Part shown: in pieces, positions 47,383 through 56,157 of the stretch
Layout of the letters: each line of letters begins with the position of its first letter
How positions within the stretch are numbered: position 1 is the first letter of the stretch
DNA from: Burkholderiales bacterium RIFCSPHIGHO2_12_FULL_63_20
GTDB lineage: Bacteria; Pseudomonadota; Gammaproteobacteria; Burkholderiales; Burkholderiaceae_C
DNA length: 64,000 nt
Direction: 5' to 3'
Assembly (NCBI GenBank): GCA_001770775.1
Contig: MESA01000028.1
Location: 1 to 64,000, forward strand
Translations under genes and position numbers: made by a program
Notes under the pieces: model-generated
What the model was told of the DNA's origin: nothing
Seen by the model: only the letters and a program-made list of their open reading frames with translations
Databases searched by the model: none

Positions 47383-50148
47383 ATGCGCATGCCGACACGA
47401 TTGAAACTCGCCCTCTTGAGTCTCCTGGTGGCCTCGACCCTGGTACCTGCCGCCCATGCCGCCAACACCACGGCCAGCCCACCCGGCGTGCAGGTGTCCA
47501 AGGCCGCGCTGCAGAAGGTCACCAGCGTGGAGGGCATCACCGAATACCGCTTGCCCAACGGGCTGCAGGTGCTCTTGATCCCCGATGACACCAAACCCAC
47601 CACCACGGTCAACGTCACCTACCGGGTGGGGTCGCGTCATGAAGGCTATGGCGAAACTGGCATGGCCCACCTGCTGGAGCACCTGATCTTCAAAGGCAGT
47701 CCGCGCCATCCCCAGGTCTGGTCCGAGTTCAACAAGCGCGGTTTCAGTGCCAACGGCACCACCTGGTATGACCGTACCAACTACTTTGCCAGTTTCGCGG
47801 CCAACGATGACAACCTGAAGTGGTACCTGAGCTGGCAGGCCGACGCGATGGTCAACAGCTTCATTGCCCGCAAGGATCTCGACAGCGAGATGACCGTGGT
47901 GCGCAATGAGATGGAGATGGGCGAGAACAACCCCGGCCGCATCCTGCTGGAAAAGACCCTGGCCACCATGTACCAGTGGCACAACTACGGCAAGTCCACC
48001 ATCGGGGCGCGCACCGACGTCGAAGGCGTGGATATCCGCAACCTGAAAGCCTTTTATCAGCGGCACTACCAGCCGGACAACGCCACGCTGATCGTCTCGG
48101 GCAAGTTCGACGCCGCCAAGGTGCTGAGCTGGGTGCAGCAGTCCTTTGGCGCCATTCCCAAGCCACAACGGGTACTGCCGCCGCTCTATACCCTCGACCC
48201 CGTGCAGGACGGTGAGCGCAGCGTGACCGTGCGCCGCGTGGGCGGGGTGCCCATGCTGTTTGCCGGCTACCACGTGGTGCCCGGCTCGCATCCCGACTTT
48301 GCCGCCGTGGAGTTGCTCTCCATCATCCTGGGGGACACACCTTCGGGCCGCCTGCACCGCCGCCTGACCGAGCAGCAGCTGGCCGCATCGGTGTTCGGCT
48401 TCTCGCTGGCCTTGGCCGACCCTGGGCACATCGTGCTGGGTGCGCAGCTGGCCAATGAGCAAGATCCAGACAAGGCGGCGCAGGCCATGCTCACCGAGAT
48501 CGAGGCCGTGGCCCGCCAGCCCATCACCGAAGCCGAACTGGCGCGCGCCAAGTCCAAATGGCTCAATGGATGGGATCAGGGCTTTGCAGATCCACAGCAC
48601 GTCGGGGTGGCTTTGTCCGAAGCGGTGGCACAGGGCGATTGGCGCCTGTTCTTCCTGACCCGTGATCGCATTCAGGCGATCGGCCTGGCCGATGTGCAAC
48701 GTGTGGCCGCGCAGACCTTCTTGCCGTCCAACCGCACCCTGGGGCGGTATGTGCCCACGGCGACACCCGAGAGGGCGCCTTTGCCAGCCCGGGTGGACGT
48801 GGCTGAAGCCTTGAAGGACTTCAAGGGGCGGGCCGCCGCCTCAGCGGCCGAGGCCTTTGACGCCAGCCCCGCCAACATTGACGCCCGCACGCAACGCCTG
48901 ACCCTTCCTTCGGGCATGAAGGTGGCGCTGCTGCCCAAGTCCACACGCGGCCAGGCCGTCAAGGTGTCCATGACCTTGCGTTTTGGGGATGAGGCATCAC
49001 TGGCCAACTGGGGTGAAGCGCCATCGGCGCTGGCGGCTTTGCTCGACAAGGGCACGCGCCAGTTGAGCCGCCAGCAAGTACAGGACCGTCTGGATGCGCT
49101 GCAGGCAGAATTGGCGTTTGCCGGTGCGCCGGGCCAGATCACGGTGCAACTGTCGACGCGGCGTGACAAGCTGCCAGCGACCATCGCCTTGCTCGCGGAG
49201 ATGCTGCGTCAGCCCGCACTTCCGGCAGAGGCATTGGAGGAGGTGCGTCGCCAAGCCTTGTCGGATCTGGATGCGCAGCGCAAAGAGCCCGAGGCCGTGC
49301 TGGACGAAGCCTTGGCGCGCCACGGCAATCCTTATCCCCGTGGTGATGTGCGTTATGAGCGCACCTTCGATGAAATCGAAACCGACTGGAAGGGCTTGCA
49401 ACTCGAACGCGTCAAGGCTTATTACGAGCAGTTCTTGGGCGCCAGCCATGCACAGTTTGCTGCCGTTGGCGACTTGGACACGGCGGCGACGGTGGCAGCG
49501 CTCACCGCCGCTTTTGGGGATTGGCGCAGCCCGGCGGCTTATGTTCGCGTGCCCGACCCTTTCCGCGCAGTGAAAACCACCACCTTGCAATTGACCACGC
49601 CCGATCGGCAAAACGCCGCCATGACGGCCAGCGTGTCGCTGCCTTTGAGCGACACGCATGCCGATTATCCGGCGCTCATGCTGGCGAATCACCTGCTGGG
49701 TGGTGGTGGGGATTCCCGGCTGTGGAACCGGATTCGCGAAAAGGACGGCCTGTCATATAGCGTTTACAGTTCCATCCAGTGGAATCCAGAGGAGCCCCAT
49801 TCTCATTGGGTCGCGGCTGCCAATTTCGCACCTCAAAATCGTGACAAGGTGCTCGCGGCGTTCCATGAAGAGATCGCGCGGGCGCGCAAGGATGGTTTCT
49901 CGCAGGCCGAGTTTGAAGCCGGCAAGCGGGGCTTGTTGAGTTTCCGACGTTTGAGCCGCGCGCAAGATGCCCGTTTGGCAGCTGGCTGGGCCAGTAATCT
50001 GTATCTCCAGCGCACCTTCGCGCTCTCGGCCCAGGTGGACCAGGCTTTGGCGAGCTTGACACTGGCTCAGGTGAACGAGGCCCTGCGTCGCTACATCCAG
50101 CCTGAGCAATTCGTGCTGGGCGTGGCCGGGGATTTCAAGACACCGTGA
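47383..50148 (+). CDS. M16-family zinc peptidase (tandem insulinase domains)
   Basis: A 921-residue exported protease taking the ATG at 47383 (MRMPTRLKLALLSLLVAS), with a signal peptide ending near VPAAHAA. The N-terminal M16 domain has the inverted zinc motif HLLEH with a distal Glu region (MTVVRNEMEMGENNP). Middle and C-terminal M16-type domains follow, the last carrying the RxxY-type active partner region (LWNRIREKDGLSYSVYSS). It is the last chromosomal gene before the ICE boundary. It is predicted to degrade peptides in the periplasm. Confidence 0.9.
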   Translation: MRMPTRLKLALLSLLVASTLVPAAHAANTTASPPGVQVSKAALQKVTSVEGITEYRLPNGLQVLLIPDDTKPTTTVNVTYRVGSRHEGYGETGMAHLLEHLIFKGSPRHPQVWSEFNKRGFSANGTTWYDRTNYFASFAANDDNLKWYLSWQADAMVNSFIARKDLDSEMTVVRNEMEMGENNPGRILLEKTLATMYQWHNYGKSTIGARTDVEGVDIRNLKAFYQRHYQPDNATLIVSGKFDAAKVLSWVQQSFGAIPKPQRVLPPLYTLDPVQDGERSVTVRRVGGVPMLFAGYHVVPGSHPDFAAVELLSIILGDTPSGRLHRRLTEQQLAASVFGFSLALADPGHIVLGAQLANEQDPDKAAQAMLTEIEAVARQPITEAELARAKSKWLNGWDQGFADPQHVGVALSEAVAQGDWRLFFLTRDRIQAIGLADVQRVAAQTFLPSNRTLGRYVPTATPERAPLPARVDVAEALKDFKGRAAASAAEAFDASPANIDARTQRLTLPSGMKVALLPKSTRGQAVKVSMTLRFGDEASLANWGEAPSALAALLDKGTRQLSRQQVQDRLDALQAELAFAGAPGQITVQLSTRRDKLPATIALLAEMLRQPALPAEALEEVRRQALSDLDAQRKEPEAVLDEALARHGNPYPRGDVRYERTFDEIETDWKGLQLERVKAYYEQFLGASHAQFAAVGDLDTAATVAALTAAFGDWRSPAAYVRVPDPFRAVKTTTLQLTTPDRQNAAMTASVSLPLSDTHADYPALMLANHLLGGGGDSRLWNRIREKDGLSYSVYSSIQWNPEEPHSHWVAAANFAPQNRDKVLAAFHEEIARARKDGFSQAEFEAGKRGLLSFRRLSRAQDARLAAGWASNLYLQRTFALSAQVDQALASLTLAQVNEALRRYIQPEQFVLGVAGDFKTP

Positions 50149-50187
50149 TCTGCAGTGGACCGACGTCGCTGTGAAAGCGGCGTCGGG

Positions 50188-50195
50188 ATGAAAAA
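50188..50195. other. Candidate ICE attachment site (ATGAAAAA = TTTTTCAT on minus strand)
   Basis: Tn4371-family elements are known to insert at an 8-bp TTTTTCAT site, leaving a copy at each end. The exact 8-mer lies here, 40 bp after the last chromosomal gene and 270 bp beyond the last trb-operon gene, which is where that element's conjugation end should stop. The other end is off the window, so the repeat cannot be confirmed. Confidence 0.65.
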
Positions 50196-50408
50196 TGTCC
50201 GCTGTCAAGTCTTTGATGCAGACAGGCAGTGGCGCGAAAGGTCTTACGGAGCAACAAGTTAGGCCAGATTTCGGCCATCGAGTGCTCTTGCTGCTTTTCT
50301 CGCTAGGTGCCGCATAGGCGCTTCGCGGTAGCAAGCCCAGGGGCGGCGCAGCGGGCAAGGTCGCACTGTCATCATAGCCGCGGCTTGTCGCAAGCAGCCT
50401 CTCAAAGC

Positions 50409-50436
50409 GAAAGCGCAGCCGGTAGGCTGCGCTTTC
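50409..50436 (-). terminator. Terminator-like hairpin after the trb operon
   Basis: A perfect 12-bp stem, GAAAGCGCAGCC with loop GGTA and GGCTGCGCTTTC, lies 32 bp beyond the last gene of the trb operon. The T run is short (TTTC), so termination may be modest and could work in both directions. The rest of the 50149-50467 spacer holds the attachment site and no credible gene. Confidence 0.65.
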
Positions 50437-50467
50437 ATCGTGGGTGACAGCGGATGCGTCCGCATCG

Positions 50468-50713
50468 TCAGGACTGTTTCGGTGGCGCGGCCCTGGGCGC
50501 CGCTCCTTTCCTGAATCCTCGGTCGCCGGCGATGAACGCCTCCAGCATGTGCGGGATCAACTTCTCTGCATCGACGGCCTCGCCATACGCCTGCGCGTGC
50601 AGGGCGGCGTAGCGGTCGAGGTCTGCCTTCAGGTTGACCGGGCAGGCGAAGGTCAGCTTGAGGTTCTCAGTCTTGGGCAGCGGCCCAAGCCGCAGCTTCT
50701 TGGTCGCGTTCAT
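50468..50713 (-). CDS. DUF2274-domain protein, last gene of the trb operon
   Basis: An 81-residue basic protein (MNATKKLRLGPLPKTENLKL) of the DUF2274 family, which regularly ends the trb operon in Tn4371-type ICEs. The middle (LKADLDRYAALHAQAYGEAV) resembles a short ribbon-helix-helix-type helix pair. It overlaps trbI by 4 bp. The function is unknown; a small DNA-binding regulator is possible. Confidence 0.8.
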   Translation of the reverse strand: MNATKKLRLGPLPKTENLKLTFACPVNLKADLDRYAALHAQAYGEAVDAEKLIPHMLEAFIAGDRGFRKGAAPRAAPPKQS

Positions 50714-51984
50714 TGCGAAGCTCCCCGATTGAAGAACAGAGGCTGGTACGGCCGCAGCACCAGATCCCGGTTGACGATAATCCGCACCGGCAGGCCCGGT
50801 CGCTCGGTCAGCGTCGGCTGGATGTTCATGTTGCGCCGGGTGATTTCCTGGCCGACCTGGTTGATGCTGTCCTGGGCGCTGTCACGGCCAGCGATGACGA
50901 TGCGGTTGCCGTCCTGGCGGTTCTCCGGCGCGGCCAGTTCTGCGCCGACGCCCAGCAGCGTCGTCAGCACCGCACCGGCAAAGATGCGGTTCCAGTGCCA
51001 GTCCACGTCGTCCTCCAAGCCCGCGTAGCCGGCCGGGTCGGTGCCCACTAGGTTGTCGAGCGTCAGCGAGGACGTGTCGGGCAAGATGATCCGGTTCCAC
51101 ACCACTTGCACGCGGCTCTGCCCGTAGCTGACCTGACTGTTGTAGCGCCCGAGGATGCGCGACCCCTGTGGGATCAGCAGGAACTTGCCGGTGGCCGTGT
51201 CATAGACCGGCTCCGTCACAGTGCCGATCACGTCGCCCGGCAAGTCCGACTTGATGCCTGTCACCAGCGCGCCGGCGATCACCGTTCCGGCCATCACTTG
51301 ATAAGGGGACGCGGGCAGCGCCAGATTGCCGGAATTGCGGGTTTCCGTAGAGCCGGCTTTCAGGAACGCCTCCTTCTGGTCTTGCCGGTTCTGCACGGCG
51401 TTCGGGTCGGCAGGCTGCGCCGCCACCGACGCCGGCCCGGCAGCGAGCGGGTCGAAGGCCGCGAGCGCGCTTGCACCGCCAGGCACACCCGGCGCTGCCT
51501 GCGCCACCGTGGTGGCGGCTTGGCCTTGGCCGCCCGAGCGGAAGAACACCGACGAAGCCGCAGCGGCTTCCGCCTCCTTACGCAAGGCATCGTTGGGATC
51601 GTGGCCGGGGGCCGCGTAGGCGGCCACGGCCGGCTGCTGCGAGTTCACGATGGCAGGGCCGAGGTCGCCCGGCAGCGGAGGCCCCAACTCGGGCACTTGC
51701 GGCGGCAGCTTCGAGTAGTCGGCCGGCAGGCCGTCCAGCCCCTCGGATTTCGAGACGCGATCGACGTTGTAAAGCTCGGTTTGCTCGTCGGCGCTGCGCC
51801 GCTGCGGTTGCAACGACCAGATCGTGGCGCCGAGCACGGCAACCGACAGACTGCCGACGAGGATAGCCAGCGTGCGTCGGTTCAGGCGCGTGACCGGGCG
51901 CGGCTGGGCGCGCAGCACCACCGCCTCGGGCGCGACCTTGCCCGCCTGCGGCGTGGCGAGGTCGGGGGTGTCGTCCTGGCTCAT
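50710..51984 (-). CDS. trbI: Conjugal transfer protein TrbI (VirB10-like)
   Basis: TrbI spans the envelope and couples the inner-membrane motors to the outer-membrane core of the type IV secretion system. The 424-residue protein starts at the ATG at 51984 (MSQDDTPDLATPQAG); the track's longer start is a shadow. It has one membrane helix (RTLAILVGSLSVAVLGATIW), a long Pro/Ala-rich periplasmic linker, and the VirB10 beta-barrel domain at about 240-424 (VMAGTVIAGALVTGIKSDLPG, LLIPQGSRILGRYNSQVSYG, GAELAAPENR). Confidence 0.95.
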   Translation of the reverse strand: MSQDDTPDLATPQAGKVAPEAVVLRAQPRPVTRLNRRTLAILVGSLSVAVLGATIWSLQPQRRSADEQTELYNVDRVSKSEGLDGLPADYSKLPPQVPELGPPLPGDLGPAIVNSQQPAVAAYAAPGHDPNDALRKEAEAAAASSVFFRSGGQGQAATTVAQAAPGVPGGASALAAFDPLAAGPASVAAQPADPNAVQNRQDQKEAFLKAGSTETRNSGNLALPASPYQVMAGTVIAGALVTGIKSDLPGDVIGTVTEPVYDTATGKFLLIPQGSRILGRYNSQVSYGQSRVQVVWNRIILPDTSSLTLDNLVGTDPAGYAGLEDDVDWHWNRIFAGAVLTTLLGVGAELAAPENRQDGNRIVIAGRDSAQDSINQVGQEITRRNMNIQPTLTERPGLPVRIIVNRDLVLRPYQPLFFNRGASQ

Positions 51985-51986
51985 GG

Positions 51987-52991
51987 TCAATTCCTCCGTG
52001 CCACGCCATCCGTGCGCTCGATCCGCACCACGTCGCCCTTGTCGCCACCCAGGCGCAGCTCTGCCGCGCCAAAGAGGCGATCCACGATGTAGTACGGCGA
52101 GCGGAAGCGGTAGTTCACCAGTTGCCCGTCGCCTTCCGGCCCTATTACGAACAGCGGCGGCAGTTCGCCTTGCGCGATGCCGGCGGGGAACTGGATATAG
52201 ACCTTCTGCCCGTCGTCGAAGGCGCGCAACGGCTTCCACGACGGACTACTGCCGCTGATCGCGTAGCGGAAGCGCAGGTTCTCCAGCGCCAGCCCGGTAT
52301 CGACCGGCGCGGCGGCGCTGGCCGCCTGCGCCTGACGCTGCAAGGCCAGCATTCGGTCGCGCGGGTACTCCCAGGACACCGATGCCATCCACGTCTTTTC
52401 CGTCGAGGACAGCTCCAGCAGGTACGTCCTGCGGCTGGTGGTGATGACGAGATTGGTCTTGAGGCCAGAGCGGATGGGTTTAACCAGCACGTTCACGCGC
52501 AAGTCGGCGCCGTTACCGCTGGACGTGTCGCCCACGATCCAGCGCACGGTATCGCCGGCGGCCACCGTCACCAGTTCCTCGCCCGGTTGCAAGGCAATCA
52601 CGGTCACGCGGCCCACGGCCGCATAGACTTGGTAGAGCGCGCCATCGGTGAAGGGCCACACCTGAATCGCGTTGACATAGCCCTCGCGCGTGGGCGCGAC
52701 GCGGGCCTCGGCATTGGCGCGCGAGACGCGCACCTTCTCGTCTGCCGGTTCCGGCGCGGGTTTGGCATCTTCCGCCTCGGGCACGGGCTTCAACTGGGCT
52801 GGCATCGGCAGCACCTCGGGCACGGCCACCACCTCCACCGGCGCGGGCGGCTCTGGCAGCGGCTGGGCCTGCACCGGCTCATCGAGCGAGATCACAGGCG
52901 GCGGCTTGCCTTGCGTGGCGCAGCCCGCGAACAAGACCGTCGAGGCCAGCAGGATCACCGGCAAAGCGGTTTTACGGAAAAGATCATTCAT
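51987..52991 (-). CDS. trbG: Conjugal transfer protein TrbG (VirB9-like)
   Basis: An outer-membrane core component of the mating apparatus, 334 residues from the ATG at 52991 (MNDLFRKTALPVILLAS). The signal ends in a lipobox (LFAGC), so it may be a lipoprotein. A Pro/Glu-rich linker leads to the VirB9/CagX domain (QVWPFTDGALYQVYAAVGRV, FRYAISGSSPSWKPLRAFDD, FVIGPEGDGQLVNYRFRSPY). Two bases separate it from trbI and it overlaps trbF by 4 bp. Confidence 0.94.
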   Translation of the reverse strand: MNDLFRKTALPVILLASTVLFAGCATQGKPPPVISLDEPVQAQPLPEPPAPVEVVAVPEVLPMPAQLKPVPEAEDAKPAPEPADEKVRVSRANAEARVAPTREGYVNAIQVWPFTDGALYQVYAAVGRVTVIALQPGEELVTVAAGDTVRWIVGDTSSGNGADLRVNVLVKPIRSGLKTNLVITTSRRTYLLELSSTEKTWMASVSWEYPRDRMLALQRQAQAASAAAPVDTGLALENLRFRYAISGSSPSWKPLRAFDDGQKVYIQFPAGIAQGELPPLFVIGPEGDGQLVNYRFRSPYYIVDRLFGAAELRLGGDKGDVVRIERTDGVARRN

Positions 52992-53692
52992 GGCTTGGCT
53001 CCTTCGGAAGAATCCAGTTCGCGGCTCCACGACAGGCCGTTGACGTAGATGCCCAGGGGGTTCTTGCGCAGGCGTTCTTCGGTGCGCGGCGGCTGAAGCA
53101 CGATGGACACCACTGCCGTCCACCGCTCCAAGCCCGCCGCGGCGCCGTTGACGTAGCGGCGTTCCGTCCAGCGAACGTTGAAAGACGTGTCGCTGGCGCG
53201 CACGACGCTGGTGATCTGCACCGTCACCGACTCCTTGCCGATGCGCGCGAACGGGTCGTTGACCCGTGCGTAGTCGTTGAGCACGGCCGCGCCCTTGTCG
53301 GTCGTGTAGTCGTAGGCGTCGAGCCAGTTCTGCCGCACCACGATGGGGTCGATGGACAGCGAGCGCACCAGCGTCACGAAGCGCGCGATGTGGTACGCGG
53401 TCTGCGCATCGTTGGGCCGGTACGGCGTGGCGGCTTCGCCCACGGCGCGCACTTGGCCCGCGTTGTCCACCTCTACGACGTAGGGCGTCACGAAGGACTG
53501 CGCCGAGCGCCACACCAGGCCGCCGGCCATCAACAGCGCGAGCGTGAGGCAGCCGAAGGCCATCAGCCGCCAGTTCTTCGCCTGCACGCGCGGCGTTCCG
53601 ATACGGTCGTCCCACACCTGGCCGGCAGCTTGGTACGGCGTGGCAGGCTGCGGCGTGTCGGCGTAGCGCACCTGCGGTTTCTTGAATCGCAT
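52988..53692 (-). CDS. trbF: Conjugal transfer protein TrbF (VirB8-like)
   Basis: An inner-membrane assembly factor of the type IV secretion system, 234 residues. A short cytoplasmic tail, one membrane helix (WRLMAFGCLTLALLMAGGLVW) and a periplasmic VirB8-like domain (TPYVVEVDNAGQVRAVGEA, FVTLVRSLSIDPIVVRQNW, VRWTERRYVNG) are visible. It overlaps trbG by 4 bp. Confidence 0.93.
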   Translation of the reverse strand: MRFKKPQVRYADTPQPATPYQAAGQVWDDRIGTPRVQAKNWRLMAFGCLTLALLMAGGLVWRSAQSFVTPYVVEVDNAGQVRAVGEAATPYRPNDAQTAYHIARFVTLVRSLSIDPIVVRQNWLDAYDYTTDKGAAVLNDYARVNDPFARIGKESVTVQITSVVRASDTSFNVRWTERRYVNGAAAGLERWTAVVSIVLQPPRTEERLRKNPLGIYVNGLSWSRELDSSEGAKP

Positions 53693-53704
53693 GGTCGGTT
53701 CTCC

Positions 53705-55090
53705 TTATGAATCGGAATCGCGCAGGCTCGGCCCCTGGCCGGAGCCGCCGCCATCGCCACCGCGCAGCGCGTGGGCGGTGGTGGTCGCGGCATGGGTGAG
53801 TTGCTGGCGACGATGCAGGCGCTTGGCCCAAGCGGGCTGTTCCTGCGTCTGCGCAGTAGCGGCGCCGGATGCGGCCTCGCCTGCGGCGCCCTGACCGGAT
53901 GCCGCGCCCGCGCCGCCATCGGCGGCAGCGCCATTCCAGCCAGCGCGGAAGGGAGCGGCCATGCGTTGCCCGGCAGCGGAGGCGCGGGATGCAGCCGCGC
54001 GTCCGGTGGACTGCGCGCCGGTCTTGGCGACGTTGCCTAGGCCCGCCATCGCGCCCTTTGCGCCGCCGCCAGCGGCGGCGGAACCGGCCTGGAACGCCGA
54101 CTTCGCACTGCTGGCCGCCGACGTGGCGGCGCGCGCACCGCTACCGGCCAGCTTGGCGGCAGCCGGGGCCATGCGCGCGCCAGCAGCCACGGCGCCACCC
54201 ACGCCCGTCGCGGCGGCGCCGATGGCGACGGCCGTGCCGGCAGCGCCGACAGCAGCACCGGCCATTGCGCCAGCGCCGAGCTGCGGCGCACCGGACACGA
54301 GGCCCGTGGCGATGCCGGGGCCGAAGATCCCGAGCGCCAGCAAGGTGAGCGAGGCCAGCATGATGACCAGCGCGTGGTCGATAGACGGCTCGGCGGGATG
54401 GACTTGGAACTGAGCGAACAAGCCCGAGCCGATACCGACGATCACGGCCAGCACCAGAACCTTGACGCCGGAGGCCACCACGTTGCCCAAGACCTTTTCG
54501 GCGAGGAACGCGGTCTTGTTCCAGAGCGCGAATGGCACCAGCACGAATCCGGCGAGCGTGGTCAGCTTGAACTCGATCAGCGTGATGAACAGTTGGATCG
54601 CCAGCACGAAGAAGCACAAGACCACGACCAGCCACGCGAGGAACATCACCACGATGGGGTCGAGGTTCACGAACACTTCGGGAAAGCCCGCCATCTCGCC
54701 GATCTGCTCCAGAATCGGCGCCCCGGCGTCGATGCCGGTTTTCGCCAACCGGCCCGGCTGCAGGAAGTTTTCCATCGTGATGGCCGAGCCGGTGGCGGTG
54801 ATGCCCAATCCCGCAAACGAGCGGAACACGATGCTGGCCAGCCAGTTGAAGTTATTGATGATGTAGGCGAAGGCACCGACGTAGAGCACCTTGCGCAGCA
54901 GCTTGGCGATCACGTCCTCGCCCTGGCCGGTGGCATGGCTCATGGCCCAATACAGGCCGGCGATCGTCATGTCGATGACGATCAGCGTGGCCGTGAGGAA
55001 CGCCACTTCGCCCCGCAGCAGCCCGAAACCCGAGTCGATATAAGCGGCAAAGGTGTTGAGAAATTGGTCGATGATGGTCACGTCATTCAT
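53705..55090 (-). CDS. trbL: Conjugal transfer protein TrbL (VirB6-like)
   Basis: A polytopic inner-membrane protein of 461 residues. The first 270 residues hold about six to seven membrane segments (GEVAFLTATLIVIDMTIAGLYW, VVMFLAWLVVVLCFFVLAIQLF, LVLAVIVGIGSGLFAQF). The remaining C-terminal part is low-complexity and very rich in Ala and Gly (AAVGAAGTAVAIGAAATGVG). VirB6-like proteins form part of the DNA channel; the long Ala/Gly tail is usual in TrbL of this family. It overlaps the TrbK-like gene by 4 bp. Confidence 0.93.
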   Translation of the reverse strand: MNDVTIIDQFLNTFAAYIDSGFGLLRGEVAFLTATLIVIDMTIAGLYWAMSHATGQGEDVIAKLLRKVLYVGAFAYIINNFNWLASIVFRSFAGLGITATGSAITMENFLQPGRLAKTGIDAGAPILEQIGEMAGFPEVFVNLDPIVVMFLAWLVVVLCFFVLAIQLFITLIEFKLTTLAGFVLVPFALWNKTAFLAEKVLGNVVASGVKVLVLAVIVGIGSGLFAQFQVHPAEPSIDHALVIMLASLTLLALGIFGPGIATGLVSGAPQLGAGAMAGAAVGAAGTAVAIGAAATGVGGAVAAGARMAPAAAKLAGSGARAATSAASSAKSAFQAGSAAAGGGAKGAMAGLGNVAKTGAQSTGRAAASRASAAGQRMAAPFRAGWNGAAADGGAGAASGQGAAGEAASGAATAQTQEQPAWAKRLHRRQQLTHAATTTAHALRGGDGGGSGQGPSLRDSDS

Positions 55091-55419
55091 GGCGTGTCCT
55101 CCGGTTCGGCGGGAACGGCCGGCGCCATGCCATCGGCCGGTTCATCGAAGCTCGGCGGGATCGGCGGCAGGTCGGCCAAGGTCTGGTATTCATCCGGCCC
55201 AGCCTGGCCGGAGAAGAAGCGCCGCCGGAAGGCTTCGGCGGCGGCGCGGCAAGCGTCCTCGCCCGCGGCCTGCCGGTCTGCCGCGCATTGCGCGCGCAAT
55301 GCCTTCAGCCGCACGGGATCGGCGGCCAGAGCATCGGCAAGGTTGTCGGCCGGCTGCTTGCCGCAAGCGGCCAGCAGCACGACAAGCACCACAACAGACG
55401 GGGCGAGGACGCATCGCAT
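55087..55419 (-). CDS. trbK: TrbK-like lipoprotein in the trb operon (possible entry exclusion)
   Basis: A 110-residue lipoprotein with signal and lipobox LVVLLAAC. The body (ALAADPVRLKALRAQCAADR, CRAAAEAFRRRFFSG) shows the AxP-x-RLKxLRxQC pattern also found in the EexN-like protein at 63033. Sitting between trbJ and trbL, it is in the TrbK position; TrbK of RP4 blocks entry of related plasmids. The exclusion role here is inferred from place and build. Confidence 0.7.
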   Translation of the reverse strand: MRCVLAPSVVVLVVLLAACGKQPADNLADALAADPVRLKALRAQCAADRQAAGEDACRAAAEAFRRRFFSGQAGPDEYQTLADLPPIPPSFDEPADGMAPAVPAEPEDTP

Positions 55420-55431
55420 GGCGGCCTCCCG

Positions 55432-56157
55432 TCAGTTGCCGTAGAAGTTCACTGACTGGGGCGTGTACGGCGTGCCTTCGCCCAGGAAACGCCGCCGCAC
55501 TTCGCGGGCGCGCTCCGTGGCTGCCGCCTGCCGCGCCAGCTCCAGCGACGCCGCCCGGTCTTGCGTGATCTGGAGCCGCTGCGATTGGATCGACTGCTTG
55601 GCCTGCAAGGCCAGCAACTGATTCATGGCCTGCATCGCCTGCAACGCACCTTCGGCCGACTGGCTCTTGCCAACGAGATCGGCCAGCACGCTTTCGTCTT
55701 CGCCCAGGTTCTGCGACACCTGGGCCTGCATCTGCATAGTGGTCTGCAAGCCGTTGAGCGTGTTCCGCCAACGCTCCTGCGCGTCGCGGTACATCTGGTC
55801 GCCGCTGACGGTGGCGGCGTACTGCTCGGGATAAAGGCGCGCGAACTCCCGATCGAGGTTCGTCACGTCGTAGGCCAAGCCGCGCGCCTGGGCGATCAGC
55901 CGCTCGGTCGTCGCCAGATTGGCGCGCAACTGGTTCACCACGCTGGACGGCAGGCTGGCGAGGTTGCGCGCCTGGTTCATCAGCATCTGCGCTTCGTTCT
56001 GGAGCTGCTGGATCTGGTTGTTGATCTGCTCCAGCGTGCGGATCGCGGTCAGCGTGTTCTGCACGAGGTTCGTGGGATCGACCACGACCCATTGCGCATG
56101 GGCGGTGGCGGTGCAAAGCATGGCCGCGATGGCGGCGGCGACAAGACGCTTTTTCAT
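55432..56157 (-). CDS. trbJ: Conjugal transfer protein TrbJ (VirB5-like)
   Basis: A secreted minor pilus component of 241 residues with a signal peptide (AAAIAAMLCTATAHAQ). A long coiled-coil region (TAIRTLEQINNQIQQLQNEAQ to about residue 215) is typical of TrbJ. The tail reads RRRFLGEGTPYTPQSVNFYGN. That tail closely resembles the C terminus of the EexN-like lipoprotein encoded near traG in the same element (see findings). It overlaps trbE by 4 bp. Confidence 0.93.
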   Translation of the reverse strand: MKKRLVAAAIAAMLCTATAHAQWVVVDPTNLVQNTLTAIRTLEQINNQIQQLQNEAQMLMNQARNLASLPSSVVNQLRANLATTERLIAQARGLAYDVTNLDREFARLYPEQYAATVSGDQMYRDAQERWRNTLNGLQTTMQMQAQVSQNLGEDESVLADLVGKSQSAEGALQAMQAMNQLLALQAKQSIQSQRLQITQDRAASLELARQAAATERAREVRRRFLGEGTPYTPQSVNFYGN

